This document shows, one piece after another, positions 25,357 through 34,585 of a stretch of 64,000 nt of DNA. Numbering within the stretch: the first letter of the stretch is position 1; each line of letters opens with the position of its first letter. The notes beneath the pieces were generated by a model. That model was not told the origin of the DNA. It saw nothing but the letters and a program-made list of their open reading frames with translations, and did no database searches. Made by a program: the position numbers and the translations under genes. The DNA is from an uncultured Caryophanales bacterium (GTDB lineage: Bacteria; Bacillota_I; Bacilli_A; RFN20; CAG-826): the NCBI GenBank assembly GCA_902464635.1, contig CABQKC010000012.1:1-64000 (forward strand). Direction: 5' to 3'.

Positions 25357-27242
25357 TAGGCAATTTCTCCTAGATTGGTAATATCGGCGCTATGAGTGAT
25401 ATTAAAGGTATATTGTTGGGTCTTTCCAGAAGAAGAAACATAATTGCCCAAAATACCAGTGAAGTTAAATTCTTTTGCTTTGTATGTAGTAACAATAAGG
25501 TTTGGATCATCATTATCGACAGTTGGATAAATCTTTTCGGCACCCTTTGGATTATAATAGCTAGTTCCGCCAGTGAAGAATTTATAGGATCTAGAATATT
25601 CAGTTCCGTATTTAACTAAGATATCCTTATCCTTGACAATCCTAATTTCCTTGCCGTTTTTCTTATCTCCGACTTTAGCATAGAAAATTATCTTGTTATC
25701 AGTGTTATAGAAAGGATATTTCTCGTTATATTTATTAACTTCTTCAACTCCACCTTCTGCAGAATCGGAGGTAACACCATTATAAGTAGATGTCTTGTTA
25801 TAAGAATACACTGTTTCCTTTAAAGTAATGAGTACATTGTTATAAGCCTTATCGGAATTGAATTCATTAATGGTCATTGGGATTGGGACAATCTTGTTAC
25901 CAGTAGTTAATATTTGGGTATCCCTTTGAAGGTCTGGATTCAAGGTTGAATAGGAAATACCTTGGATTTGGTAGCAGCCACCATAGACTGAAAGCTGTCC
26001 AATAACGCTGACTTCATCCCCTACTTTTATATCGGTTTGGGCATAGGTGAAGACATATAAGCCATAAGCTTCTGGAAGCGGATCGCCCTCTTTTCTACCA
26101 TAATCGGCCTTATCTTGGATATAGAAAGCACCTTTTATCTTTCTAGAGACATAACCATGGATCTTATATAAGGTCTTGCCATCAACAAACTTAGAATCAG
26201 TCGTATTAGTAGCGGTACCAGAAAGATATAATTCCTTCAATGATATTTCTTTAACATAATCATCAAAGAATGGGCTCTTATCATCATAATAATAGTAATT
26301 AGGATCCTTTTTGCCTGAATATTGATGTCTTAAATTAGCTTTGGCGGATAAATTGGCCTTATCGAAAGTCTTGTAGAAATATTCGCCCATTTCTTCAATG
26401 GAACCAATACCTTGTGAGAAACCTTGATAAACCATTTCAAGGTTAAGGCATCTAAAATCATTTAGGGTTGGATTAGCATTAGTGGTATACCAAACATATG
26501 CTAAAGACCTTTGGTTGCCATCAGCCGTAGCGGCTTTGACAGTATCTCCTCTAGCCCAGCCTTGGGATTGAAGGATTACATATTTGGCAGATTCGAAAAC
26601 AGATTTATTGTATAAGGAAGCTGATTTGCCCCATTCTTCGATTTCAGAAGTAGATTCAGGAGTATCGATACCAAGATATCTAATCTTGACTGTATAGCCA
26701 TAATTCATGGTTTCGACATGGGTTGTATCACCATCGACATAATTGATGAAACCCTTGTTGTTATTTGGGAGGTTCATCAATTCGATTCCGTCTTTCCTGA
26801 AATCAAAATATTTATCGCTAGCTGCAGTCAAGCTCTTGCTAGACATGACCTTATCGAAAGTTGCTTGGTCAATATTTAGCTTGAATTTGTCGGCAAAATC
26901 AATTGATGGGTCAACTGAATAAGTAGCTGCCAATTTATTCTTTCCGGCTTCTAAAGTAACTTTATAGACCTTTTCAGAATCAGAAATAGAATTGACTAAA
27001 GTTGCAGCTTTACCGTTGTTTGTAACAGATTCAACAAAGAAATCTTGATTAGCCTTGACATTGAAAGTAAGTTCATCCCCTACTTTAAGATCTTTATTCT
27101 CTTTGGAGAAATCAGAAATCTTTCCATAAATTGATTCGGCAGTCGAATCAAAATATGTTACTGGGGTAGTAGGCGCCTTATTTTCGCAGCTAGCAAGCAT
27201 AAAGCCTGCGGATAAGATGAATACTATGTTTCTCTTTTTCAT
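25356..27242 (-). CDS. Surface nuclease lipoprotein (SNase domain plus OB fold)
   Basis: 628 aa from the ATG at 27242 (AGGAG 9 nt upstream; an earlier in-frame start lacks a signal peptide). Lipobox LASC, Cys19. A beta-rich N-domain (about 40-110) precedes a staphylococcal-nuclease domain (about 163-330): the calcium and catalytic motif IRYLGIDTPES supplies Arg188, Asp193 and Glu196, and QRSLAYVW carries the second Arg. An OB-fold region like that of Bacillus YhcR follows (about 345-450). It should cut DNA or RNA outside the cell with calcium. Mycoplasmas carry a related nuclease beside a similar ABC transporter, which suggests uptake of nucleic acid breakdown products. Confidence 0.88.
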   Translation of the reverse strand: MKKRNIVFILSAGFMLASCENKAPTTPVTYFDSTAESIYGKISDFSKENKDLKVGDELTFNVKANQDFFVESVTNNGKAATLVNSISDSEKVYKVTLEAGKNKLAATYSVDPSIDFADKFKLNIDQATFDKVMSSKSLTAASDKYFDFRKDGIELMNLPNNNKGFINYVDGDTTHVETMNYGYTVKIRYLGIDTPESTSEIEEWGKSASLYNKSVFESAKYVILQSQGWARGDTVKAATADGNQRSLAYVWYTTNANPTLNDFRCLNLEMVYQGFSQGIGSIEEMGEYFYKTFDKANLSAKANLRHQYSGKKDPNYYYYDDKSPFFDDYVKEISLKELYLSGTATNTTDSKFVDGKTLYKIHGYVSRKIKGAFYIQDKADYGRKEGDPLPEAYGLYVFTYAQTDIKVGDEVSVIGQLSVYGGCYQIQGISYSTLNPDLQRDTQILTTGNKIVPIPMTINEFNSDKAYNNVLITLKETVYSYNKTSTYNGVTSDSAEGGVEEVNKYNEKYPFYNTDNKIIFYAKVGDKKNGKEIRIVKDKDILVKYGTEYSRSYKFFTGGTSYYNPKGAEKIYPTVDNDDPNLIVTTYKAKEFNFTGILGNYVSSSGKTQQYTFNITHSADITNLGEIA

Positions 27243-27261
27243 AATATCTAGTCTCCTAATA

Positions 27262-28779
27262 TTAATAGCCAGCGGAGCAGGCATCATAAGCAGTCTTTAG
27301 GGCTTCGTCGATTGAATAGTTGGAATTGACTACCTTGCCGACAAGTTTTTCCATTTCGCTTCTGGCAGTATCAGAACCGACGAATACTGGGGAAACCATG
27401 TACTTATCCCTTAAGTCCTTGGTGTGGTATGGAATGTCGTATTTCAAATCTGCATCATGCTTTGCAATCCATTCTTTATAGGAATCTGTTTCAAAGGAAG
27501 ATTGCCTGACAGGGTCATAGGAGTTTTCCAAAGCCAAGTCAGCATTGAATTTTGGATCGGCTAATAACTTATAGAATAGCCAGGCACCCTTATGGATGTA
27601 TGGGTCATCGTTATTGAAGAAGCAGATTGATGGGCCTTGTTGGATGTATTTTGGTTGCTTGCCATCAGCATATGGTACTGGGGCAAGCTTGACCCTGAAG
27701 TTAGCGGATACGTTATAGCTAGATCCACCGGTGGAGCCAATGCTCATGGCAGACTTTAGGTTATTGAAGTATTCGTTTGTGTATTTAGAGCCACCAAGGG
27801 AATTCTTGGTAATCAATAATTTGTCCCTAACATATCCAACGACTTCGGTAAGTAAGGCCTTGGCTTGGTCGTTATTGAATAGATATTGTGTAGATGGGTC
27901 GCTTGAATCCCCTACTGCAGTATAGTCGATTCCCCTTTGGGCGAATTGGGAGATGAACATATTGGCATCGGAGTCATATCCGACTGGATAGAATTCTTGT
28001 CCTTCTAGCCCTTGGGCAGCCATGTCAGTCTTTATTTGCCTGGCTGTTGCAAACATTTCGTTCCAGGTAGTTGGAACATTATATGTATAGCCTTCGTTAG
28101 CCTTTACCCAGGTGGTAAGCGCTTCTAGTTGCTCGTCAGTTGCAAGAGGGTCGTTAGCGGCATTAGAAAGATTGATATAATCTTTAACCTTATCGAACTT
28201 CTTGTCGTTTTGTGGGTTGGCACCAGCCATGTAAGAGGCATTGTAATACATGATTTCGGTCGACTTATACATTGGCATGGACCAGGTTCCCTCGAATTGG
28301 TAGTTCTTTCCTTCTTCCATAAAGCCAGGGACAAAGTCTGCTAATTCAGCCTCGCTATATCCATATTCTGGATCACTAATGAAATTATCTAGCTTATAAA
28401 GGGCAGAGTTTTCAACGTCATTTGTCATATAGGTGGCAAAAGAGTCAGGATAGCCCATGGCCAAGGCTGGGATTTCTCCAGCTTTTGTCTTGGTCTTGAT
28501 GGAATCGGCCAAATCATCATAGCCACCAGCAAGCTTAACAAGGTCGATCTTGTATTTGCCAGCATATTTTTCATTGAATTTATTTGCAACTATTTCGAGG
28601 TTTTGAGTCTTGGCATGTCCTAAGCAGTGCCAGAACTTGATTGTTATTTCAGTTTTTGGATCATCGGTTGGTAAAACTTGATCTTCGGCACCACCAGTAT
28701 TTGTACGGCAGGAAGTTAGGGCCATAGTCAATAAGGCAGAACCACTTAAGAATAATGTTTTTAATGATACTTTTTTCAT
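27262..28779 (-). CDS. ABC transporter substrate-binding lipoprotein (family 1)
   Basis: 505 aa from the ATG at 28779, which has AAAGGAAA upstream; an earlier in-frame start is less likely. Signal peptide with lipobox ALTSC. The mature part is a type-1 extracellular solute-binding protein of the carbohydrate group (ITIKFWHCLGHAKTQNLEIV, later FNNDDPYIHKGAWLFYKLL). It delivers substrate to the two permeases encoded just upstream. The substrate is not readable from sequence: sugar or glycerol phosphate by family, nucleotides or nucleosides by context. Confidence 0.88.
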   Translation of the reverse strand: MKKVSLKTLFLSGSALLTMALTSCRTNTGGAEDQVLPTDDPKTEITIKFWHCLGHAKTQNLEIVANKFNEKYAGKYKIDLVKLAGGYDDLADSIKTKTKAGEIPALAMGYPDSFATYMTNDVENSALYKLDNFISDPEYGYSEAELADFVPGFMEEGKNYQFEGTWSMPMYKSTEIMYYNASYMAGANPQNDKKFDKVKDYINLSNAANDPLATDEQLEALTTWVKANEGYTYNVPTTWNEMFATARQIKTDMAAQGLEGQEFYPVGYDSDANMFISQFAQRGIDYTAVGDSSDPSTQYLFNNDQAKALLTEVVGYVRDKLLITKNSLGGSKYTNEYFNNLKSAMSIGSTGGSSYNVSANFRVKLAPVPYADGKQPKYIQQGPSICFFNNDDPYIHKGAWLFYKLLADPKFNADLALENSYDPVRQSSFETDSYKEWIAKHDADLKYDIPYHTKDLRDKYMVSPVFVGSDTARSEMEKLVGKVVNSNYSIDEALKTAYDACSAGY

Positions 28780-28818
28780 AGATATTTCCTTTCTCACCTA
28801 TTTATCGAGGTCAGGCGA

Positions 28819-29763
28819 CTAACCCTTTATACCTGCACGGCTAACTCCGCGCATAATATATTTTCTGCAGAAGATGAAGACTAGTAGCAATGGAACAGTA
28901 ACTACTACAGTCGCAGCCATCTGGATACCATAGTCATCGATATTGGCGGCTGTTGAGAAGGTTTCTCTTAAGCCGACAGTGACTAGATATAATTCCTTAT
29001 GACCATCAACAATGAGTTTTGGCCAGACATAAGCATTCCAGCTACCCATTAATTTAAGGATGGTAATTGTCGTTAAGGTTGGCATTGCAAGAGGAACCAT
29101 GACTTTCCAAAGGAATTGCCAGTCCGATTTACCATCAACTTTAGCAGCTAGATAAAGCTCATTAGGAATCTGTTTGAAGTTCTGCCTTAATAAATATATA
29201 TAGAAGACAGAAATCATAAATGGAAGGATCATGGCTGCATATGCCCCAAGAGCGCTAGTGCCACCGGTCATACCTAATAAAGAAACAGATACATAGTTAG
29301 ATACAACCATCATTTCGCCAGGAATCATCATCGTAGCTAACAAAATGGAGAAGATAGCTTCCTTGCCCTTGAATTCAAGTCTAGCAAAGGCAAAGGCGGC
29401 AAATATAGTTGTGAATAATGTTCCTAAGGTAGAGAACACACCAACAATAAGGGTATTCTTCAATATCGTTAAGAAATCTAATCTAGCAAAAGCTTGGGAG
29501 TAGTTATCCCATCTTACTATTTGAGGCCAGAAAGTTGGGATTTCCTTTTTGATTTCCAAGCCACTTTTTAAGGAAGTGATAATCATCCAGTAGAACGGGA
29601 AGATCATAAGGACTGCAAAAGCTGCAAGGAAGATATAGATAAGAACTAGGCCAATGATGTTACCAATTTTGGTCATCTTGGCTTTTTGCTTAGCAGATTG
29701 ACCATCATCTTTAAGGACGAGGGTCAAACTTGAATATGAATTTTCGTATGCATTGTTTTTCAT
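28819..29763 (-). CDS. ABC transporter permease, MalG/UgpE type
   Basis: 314 aa, six predicted membrane helices after a ~35-residue cytoplasmic N-terminus. The EAA loop that docks the ATPase reads ELYLAAKVDGKSDWQFLWKVMVPLAMP. It starts 1 nt after the first permease and pairs with it as the transmembrane half of a carbohydrate-type (CUT1) importer. Confidence 0.93.
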   Translation of the reverse strand: MKNNAYENSYSSLTLVLKDDGQSAKQKAKMTKIGNIIGLVLIYIFLAAFAVLMIFPFYWMIITSLKSGLEIKKEIPTFWPQIVRWDNYSQAFARLDFLTILKNTLIVGVFSTLGTLFTTIFAAFAFARLEFKGKEAIFSILLATMMIPGEMMVVSNYVSVSLLGMTGGTSALGAYAAMILPFMISVFYIYLLRQNFKQIPNELYLAAKVDGKSDWQFLWKVMVPLAMPTLTTITILKLMGSWNAYVWPKLIVDGHKELYLVTVGLRETFSTAANIDDYGIQMAATVVVTVPLLLVFIFCRKYIMRGVSRAGIKG

Positions 29764-29764
29764 A

Positions 29765-30721
29765 TTAGTAATGTACCCTCTTCTTCGATACCTTGAATTG
29801 AATCGCGGTAAAAATCATGATAATGATGAATAAGACAACCGCGCCAGAGCAGGCATAACCTAACGTTGGCTTAGATTCACCCATACGTTTATAGATGAAA
29901 TAGACAACAGTAGTCATATTTTCCATGCCGGTACTCTTGTCGAATTGTCCGCCAGTCTTTGGATCAAATAAACCAATGACCGAATTATATTCCTTAAATG
30001 CCCCGATAAATGAAGTAATCATGATATAGAGGATTTGAGGAGATAATAATGGAACGGTAATCTTAAGTGATGTCTTTATTTTATTAGATCCATCAATCTT
30101 AGCGGCATCATAATATTGCTGGTCGATATTTTGGAGTCCTCCAAGGAAAATCAAAATCTTATATGGCAAGGAATGCCAGACAATATAGAAGCAAATCGCA
30201 AAGAAAGCAGACCAGTAATTTACTAATCCAGTACCTGCTGCTGCACTTGGGTTAGGATAGATCCAAGGGAATCCCTTGACACCAAATATCGCGTTAAATA
30301 CACCGTATTGGGTATCAAATATAACTGCAAATACCATACCGATGGCAATCGCATTAGTTACATAAGGCATGAAGAAGATTGTTTGGAATACTTTCTTGAA
30401 TACCTTGATTGAATTTAATCCAATTGCAATTATCAAAGACAAGATAATGGAAATCGGAACTGTAACGAATGTCAAAAGCAATGTATTTGGCAAGGCAGTC
30501 AACATGAATTCGTTGTAATAAGTTTGATTCTTGCCAAAAGGAGTAAGGATATCAATGTAATTATCGAAGGTAAATCCCTTATTGGACCCGGTCAAGGAAT
30601 CATAGTTTTTTAGGAAGGAAATAAAGAATGTATTGATGATTGGATAAAAGGTAAACACCGCCATCAAGATGATGACAGGTGCCAAATATAACCAAGCCTT
30701 CCAATTATTCTTGCTTTCCAT
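29765..30721 (-). CDS. ABC transporter permease, MalF/UgpA type
   Basis: 318 aa with six membrane helices. The EAA loop is QQYYDAAKIDGSNKIKTSLK. The start codon overlaps the ATPase stop by 1 nt, so ATPase, both permeases and binding protein form one operon. Confidence 0.93.
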   Translation of the reverse strand: MESKNNWKAWLYLAPVIILMAVFTFYPIINTFFISFLKNYDSLTGSNKGFTFDNYIDILTPFGKNQTYYNEFMLTALPNTLLLTFVTVPISIILSLIIAIGLNSIKVFKKVFQTIFFMPYVTNAIAIGMVFAVIFDTQYGVFNAIFGVKGFPWIYPNPSAAAGTGLVNYWSAFFAICFYIVWHSLPYKILIFLGGLQNIDQQYYDAAKIDGSNKIKTSLKITVPLLSPQILYIMITSFIGAFKEYNSVIGLFDPKTGGQFDKSTGMENMTTVVYFIYKRMGESKPTLGYACSGAVVLFIIIMIFTAIQFKVSKKRVHY

Positions 30722-32199
30722 TATTTAGCCTCAGTTAGATAGATACGCTTTTCGGTTTCCCCATCAAAGACAAATATCTTGCTTGGACGGATACCGACTT
30801 TATTATCTCCTAAAGGTACATTGATTTCTGAATCGATGATACCTTTTATTGATTCGCCTAGGAAATGAGGGTTAGAAGCAACAATTGACATATCTCTGCC
30901 CATTGTTTGGATAGCTTCGACATTTAAAGTCAAAACCTTCTTGGCCTCTTTGGTTTCATCAAGGATAAATCCTTCCGGACGGATACCGACATAGACTTTC
31001 TTGTCGCCTTCGGATTTGAATACTTTATCGGTTAGGATCTTTTCTTCCCCAATATATAAGGAACCACCCTTTAGCTCGCCTTCAAAGACATTGATTGGAG
31101 GAGTTCCCAAGAATTTAGCAACAAATAGGCAATTTGGATTCCTATAGACTTCCTGTGGTGCATCTTCTTGCATCTTGACGCCATCTTTCATGACGACGAT
31201 CTTATCTGAAATCGACATGGCTTCTTCTTGGTCATGGGTGACAAATACGGTAGTAATCCCAGTTTCCCTTTGGATACGCCTGATTTCTTCTCTAGTCTGG
31301 ATACGAAGTCTAGCATCGAGGTTAGAAAGAGGTTCGTCTAATAAAAGTACCTTTGGCTTTCTTACTAATGCCCTAGCAATGGCAACACGTTGTTGTTGGC
31401 CACCACTTAATTCGGCTGGCTTTCTTTCTAGATATTGGGAGATTTGGACTAATCTAGCAGTCTCTTGGACTAAGGCATCGATTTCATCCTTTGTTAACCT
31501 ACGCTTTTCTTCAATAGGCATCCCGTTTTCTAAAACTTCGTAATCGTCATTAAGAGTCAAACCCTTATCGAGATATTTTTGGGTTTGTTTTTCAATGGAG
31601 GCATTTAAGTCTGATAAAGCAGCTAATTTAGCTTGCTCCAATTCTTCTCCATTTAGCTTAAAGAAGCCATAATGGAAAATCTTCTCCGCGATAGAAGTAA
31701 CTACATGGTATTTAGCAACCATTCCCCTAGCAAAGGCAGATTTAGAAATCTTGCCATCATAGATAGATTCTTCGGCAATCTTGTTAATTTCATCAAGATG
31801 GTCTTCGATTAATTCGGCAATCTTTTTGCAAGCAAGAATCTTACTTGCCTTTTTAGTGGCAATGACATTTAGATTAGTCAAAGGGAATTTGACGTTATCA
31901 TAAACAGTCATGTGTGGGTAAAGGGCATAGTTTTGGAAGACTAGACCGATACCGCGCTTTTCAGCAGCAAGATGGGTTACATCTTCATCCCCAAACCATA
32001 TTTCTCCTTCGGTAGGAGCTTTTAACCCTGCAATCATGTAGAGGGTTGTAGATTTTCCACATCCAGAAGGTCCAAGCAAACCTAAAAGGGTGCCATCTTC
32101 AACTAGGATGTTAAGATCATTTACGGCTGTGGTGTCCGGGATATTCTTCTTGATGTTTCCCGGGAACGTCTTAGTCAAGTGATTGATTTTGATTTCCAT
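30721..32199 (-). CDS. ABC transporter ATPase (UgpC/MalK type) with ~115-residue insertion
   Basis: 492 aa; typical relatives have 360-390. Walker A GPSGCGKST (43-51), Q-loop near 89, signature LSGGQQQ (264-270), Walker B VLLLDEP and a C-terminal TOBE-like regulatory region from about 365. The extra segment lies between the Q-loop and the signature (about 111-235), in the helical subdomain; it is mostly charged helix (KKIAELIEDHLDEINKIAEE). Mycoplasma ATPases adjoining surface nucleases are known to carry an insertion at this point. TATAAT lies about 19 nt upstream of the ATG and there is no clear ribosome binding site. Confidence 0.93.
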   Translation of the reverse strand: MEIKINHLTKTFPGNIKKNIPDTTAVNDLNILVEDGTLLGLLGPSGCGKSTTLYMIAGLKAPTEGEIWFGDEDVTHLAAEKRGIGLVFQNYALYPHMTVYDNVKFPLTNLNVIATKKASKILACKKIAELIEDHLDEINKIAEESIYDGKISKSAFARGMVAKYHVVTSIAEKIFHYGFFKLNGEELEQAKLAALSDLNASIEKQTQKYLDKGLTLNDDYEVLENGMPIEEKRRLTKDEIDALVQETARLVQISQYLERKPAELSGGQQQRVAIARALVRKPKVLLLDEPLSNLDARLRIQTREEIRRIQRETGITTVFVTHDQEEAMSISDKIVVMKDGVKMQEDAPQEVYRNPNCLFVAKFLGTPPINVFEGELKGGSLYIGEEKILTDKVFKSEGDKKVYVGIRPEGFILDETKEAKKVLTLNVEAIQTMGRDMSIVASNPHFLGESIKGIIDSEINVPLGDNKVGIRPSKIFVFDGETEKRIYLTEAK

Positions 32200-32373
32200 A
32201 ACATTATATTGTTGCCTAAATTATATAAGTAGGCAAGAACTTTAGCAATTAAAGGAAAATTAATAAATTAATATGTTTATTAATTAAAGCGATGAAATCG
32301 TAATTAAAATGTCATAAACGATATAACGCCCCCAATGAATTAATTAATATATGCGATTTAAAAAATACCTAAA

Positions 32374-33339
32374 CTATCTTTTGCGGTTATCGATGTTGAA
32401 GTTTTTATTTTCAAGCGATGCTAATTTAGATGCTTCCTTGCTATGGGTGTAATCATAAAAATCGATATAGACATCATTTTTAGAGACGTCGACTTTATAT
32501 TGGTTCAATACATAATCAGTAAGGGATTGCTTCCTTTTTGATGTCAATAACATCGTAAAAGATATAGCCCAGCTAATTAAAAACGAGGCAAATCCAAATA
32601 TGATGAAAACAAAATATTCAAAGAAGAACCTGCCTACATAAGGCCCACTCCTTAAAGAAAGTCCATCTTTTCCAACAAGAGCAATCTTAAACACATACAT
32701 GCCTAAACTCTTTTTTCCTCTCCTAAATATAGTTAAGGGGAAAACTAGATAGAAAATCGTATAAGAAATAGTCAATGAGGCCAAGGCTTCAATTATCCCA
32801 GTTAGGAAAAAGAATTTATTCGTCTCTAGATATCCTCTATATTGGTAGAATTGCTTAAGGCAGTAATTATTTACTTCATCTTTATAGAAAGAAAGAATCA
32901 CGCTAGGATCACATAATGGGTTCTCTTTTATTTCCACTTCTTCTTCAATAAATAAGGGAGTAAGATTGCTAACTGCTTTATTTCTTCTAGAGTTATACCC
33001 AACATTAGGATCAGTGTCGATATAGAAGTCCTTATCCTCATAAAAAGAGGAAATACGTGAAGACATGTATTCATTCTTTTCCCTATTTGATATGGTTAAA
33101 GAGTCTACATATTCGCTAATTAATATATGGTCATCACTAAATAACCTTGATTTATCTTGGATTTTCTCTCTTTTAGATGCCACTTCAACGTAAAATGGGG
33201 CTTTTGTAACAATCGAATTGGATGTAACAAAAATAATCAAGGCAAGAAAAACAGTAACAAAAGCATCAATAAGCAATGCTAGTCCCCTCTTGCTAACTTT
33301 TGCACTGCTATAAACTATCTCTAGGCTCTTTTGTTCCAT
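32374..33339 (-). CDS. RDD-family membrane protein 1
   Basis: 321 aa. The first helix starts with KRGLALLIDAFV, the Arg/Asp pattern of RDD proteins. A large polar loop (about 45-165) follows, then further hydrophobic segments. Ends in a polar tail. RDD proteins are poorly understood; some act as ion transporters. It overlaps the preceding gene by 32 nt and is the last of three similar genes. Confidence 0.7.
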   Translation of the reverse strand: MEQKSLEIVYSSAKVSKRGLALLIDAFVTVFLALIIFVTSNSIVTKAPFYVEVASKREKIQDKSRLFSDDHILISEYVDSLTISNREKNEYMSSRISSFYEDKDFYIDTDPNVGYNSRRNKAVSNLTPLFIEEEVEIKENPLCDPSVILSFYKDEVNNYCLKQFYQYRGYLETNKFFFLTGIIEALASLTISYTIFYLVFPLTIFRRGKKSLGMYVFKIALVGKDGLSLRSGPYVGRFFFEYFVFIIFGFASFLISWAISFTMLLTSKRKQSLTDYVLNQYKVDVSKNDVYIDFYDYTHSKEASKLASLENKNFNIDNRKR

Positions 33340-34585
33340 TTTCTATTTCCTTATCAGAAAGAGGTAAGTTAGGTTCCATCATGTTTAAATCTTTTATTTC
33401 TATAGATGCTAATTTTTCCCCTAATCCCCTATTAGAAGAAGAAACCATCATATAAATAAAGGAAGCAATGGTAAATATAAATGACATTAGGCATATATAG
33501 AATAAAGATACAAATCCAAATAATTCCATAAAGGCCAATTCGCCATATCCAATAAAATATAAAGCAAGGAAGCAAGGTGACAAATAGGAGAACAAATTAT
33601 ATGATGCGAGCAATAAAATCTCTTTTATTCCAACTTCACCCCCATCATCTTTACAATATCCCATCTTAAGCATATAGGCAGATACACCTCTTTTGTTCTT
33701 GCTAACAAGGGGAACAACAACTTGGAGGATAATGAAAGAAAGTAGGTAAGAAAGACAAATCGCAACCGTCAAAGAAGATACATAGACATGGTAATCTTCC
33801 ATAAATGAGGCGGTTATCTGCATATATGGGGTATATCTAGTTTCTATTTCTTCGATAAAAACTGATCTAGCCCTTAAGAAGGCATTCCCATAATAATTAT
33901 AGGTAGGCTTATCTTCATCATGCCCATATATAAGATAATCATTAAGTATCTTTGCCTCGACTTTACTTATCTGGCTATATTTAGAAATAGAATCATCAAC
34001 TTGGACAAATCTATTTTCTTCTTCATAGACGTAGGCTTTCTTATAAAGGAATTCATCCTTTTTCGATGAATAATCCACATCATCATAAATATAATTATCG
34101 ATAGGAGAATGGCTAGGCTTAAAAACGTAGAAATAATAACCAACGGGGTCGTTATCTAAATTAAATAAAGTAGATTCTTTATCTATTTCTTTTTCAATTA
34201 CATTCCCTTTCCCGTCATTTGAATTCTCCCTAAAAGGCAAGCTGTTTACATATAAACTAGTCTTGGTCAAAGCTTCTATATAACTTCTAACCATAATTGA
34301 AGGGTCGTCTAAAGTAGAAGATTCTTCGCTAGATTTACTTGCTAGTTTAGTGGATAAGACAATTTCATTTAACTTTGCTTGCTTATCCGCTAAAGCAACA
34401 TTCGCATCTTTTACATAATTAGTAGAAAAAGATAAAGGATAACCTGCTGCAATAAAAAGTATAAAAGTCAAAATGAAAGTAAGGGAAAATTCGGCAAACC
34501 CCAAAAGGAATGCCTTGCTTTTCTTTGCCCTTACATAAGGGAAATAAGGGGATAGCCTTTTTTCTTTATTTGTTTTCGAATTCAT
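33308..34585 (-). CDS. RDD-like membrane protein 2
   Basis: 425 aa from the ATG at 34585; an in-frame TTG at 34627 is less likely. Same plan as its neighbours: one N-terminal helix, a ~200-residue polar loop probably outside the cell, then hydrophobic segments. The RDD residues themselves are poorly kept. It overlaps both neighbours, so the three are translationally coupled. Confidence 0.65.
   Translation of the reverse strand: MNSKTNKEKRLSPYFPYVRAKKSKAFLLGFAEFSLTFILTFILFIAAGYPLSFSTNYVKDANVALADKQAKLNEIVLSTKLASKSSEESSTLDDPSIMVRSYIEALTKTSLYVNSLPFRENSNDGKGNVIEKEIDKESTLFNLDNDPVGYYFYVFKPSHSPIDNYIYDDVDYSSKKDEFLYKKAYVYEEENRFVQVDDSISKYSQISKVEAKILNDYLIYGHDEDKPTYNYYGNAFLRARSVFIEEIETRYTPYMQITASFMEDYHVYVSSLTVAICLSYLLSFIILQVVVPLVSKNKRGVSAYMLKMGYCKDDGGEVGIKEILLLASYNLFSYLSPCFLALYFIGYGELAFMELFGFVSLFYICLMSFIFTIASFIYMMVSSSNRGLGEKLASIEIKDLNMMEPNLPLSDKEIENGTKEPRDSL

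Noticed and set aside
32200..32373. Possible RNA or terminator in the gap before the ABC ATPase gene
   Set aside because: Only AT-rich TTAATTAA-type repeats were seen; no stable stem with a T-run.
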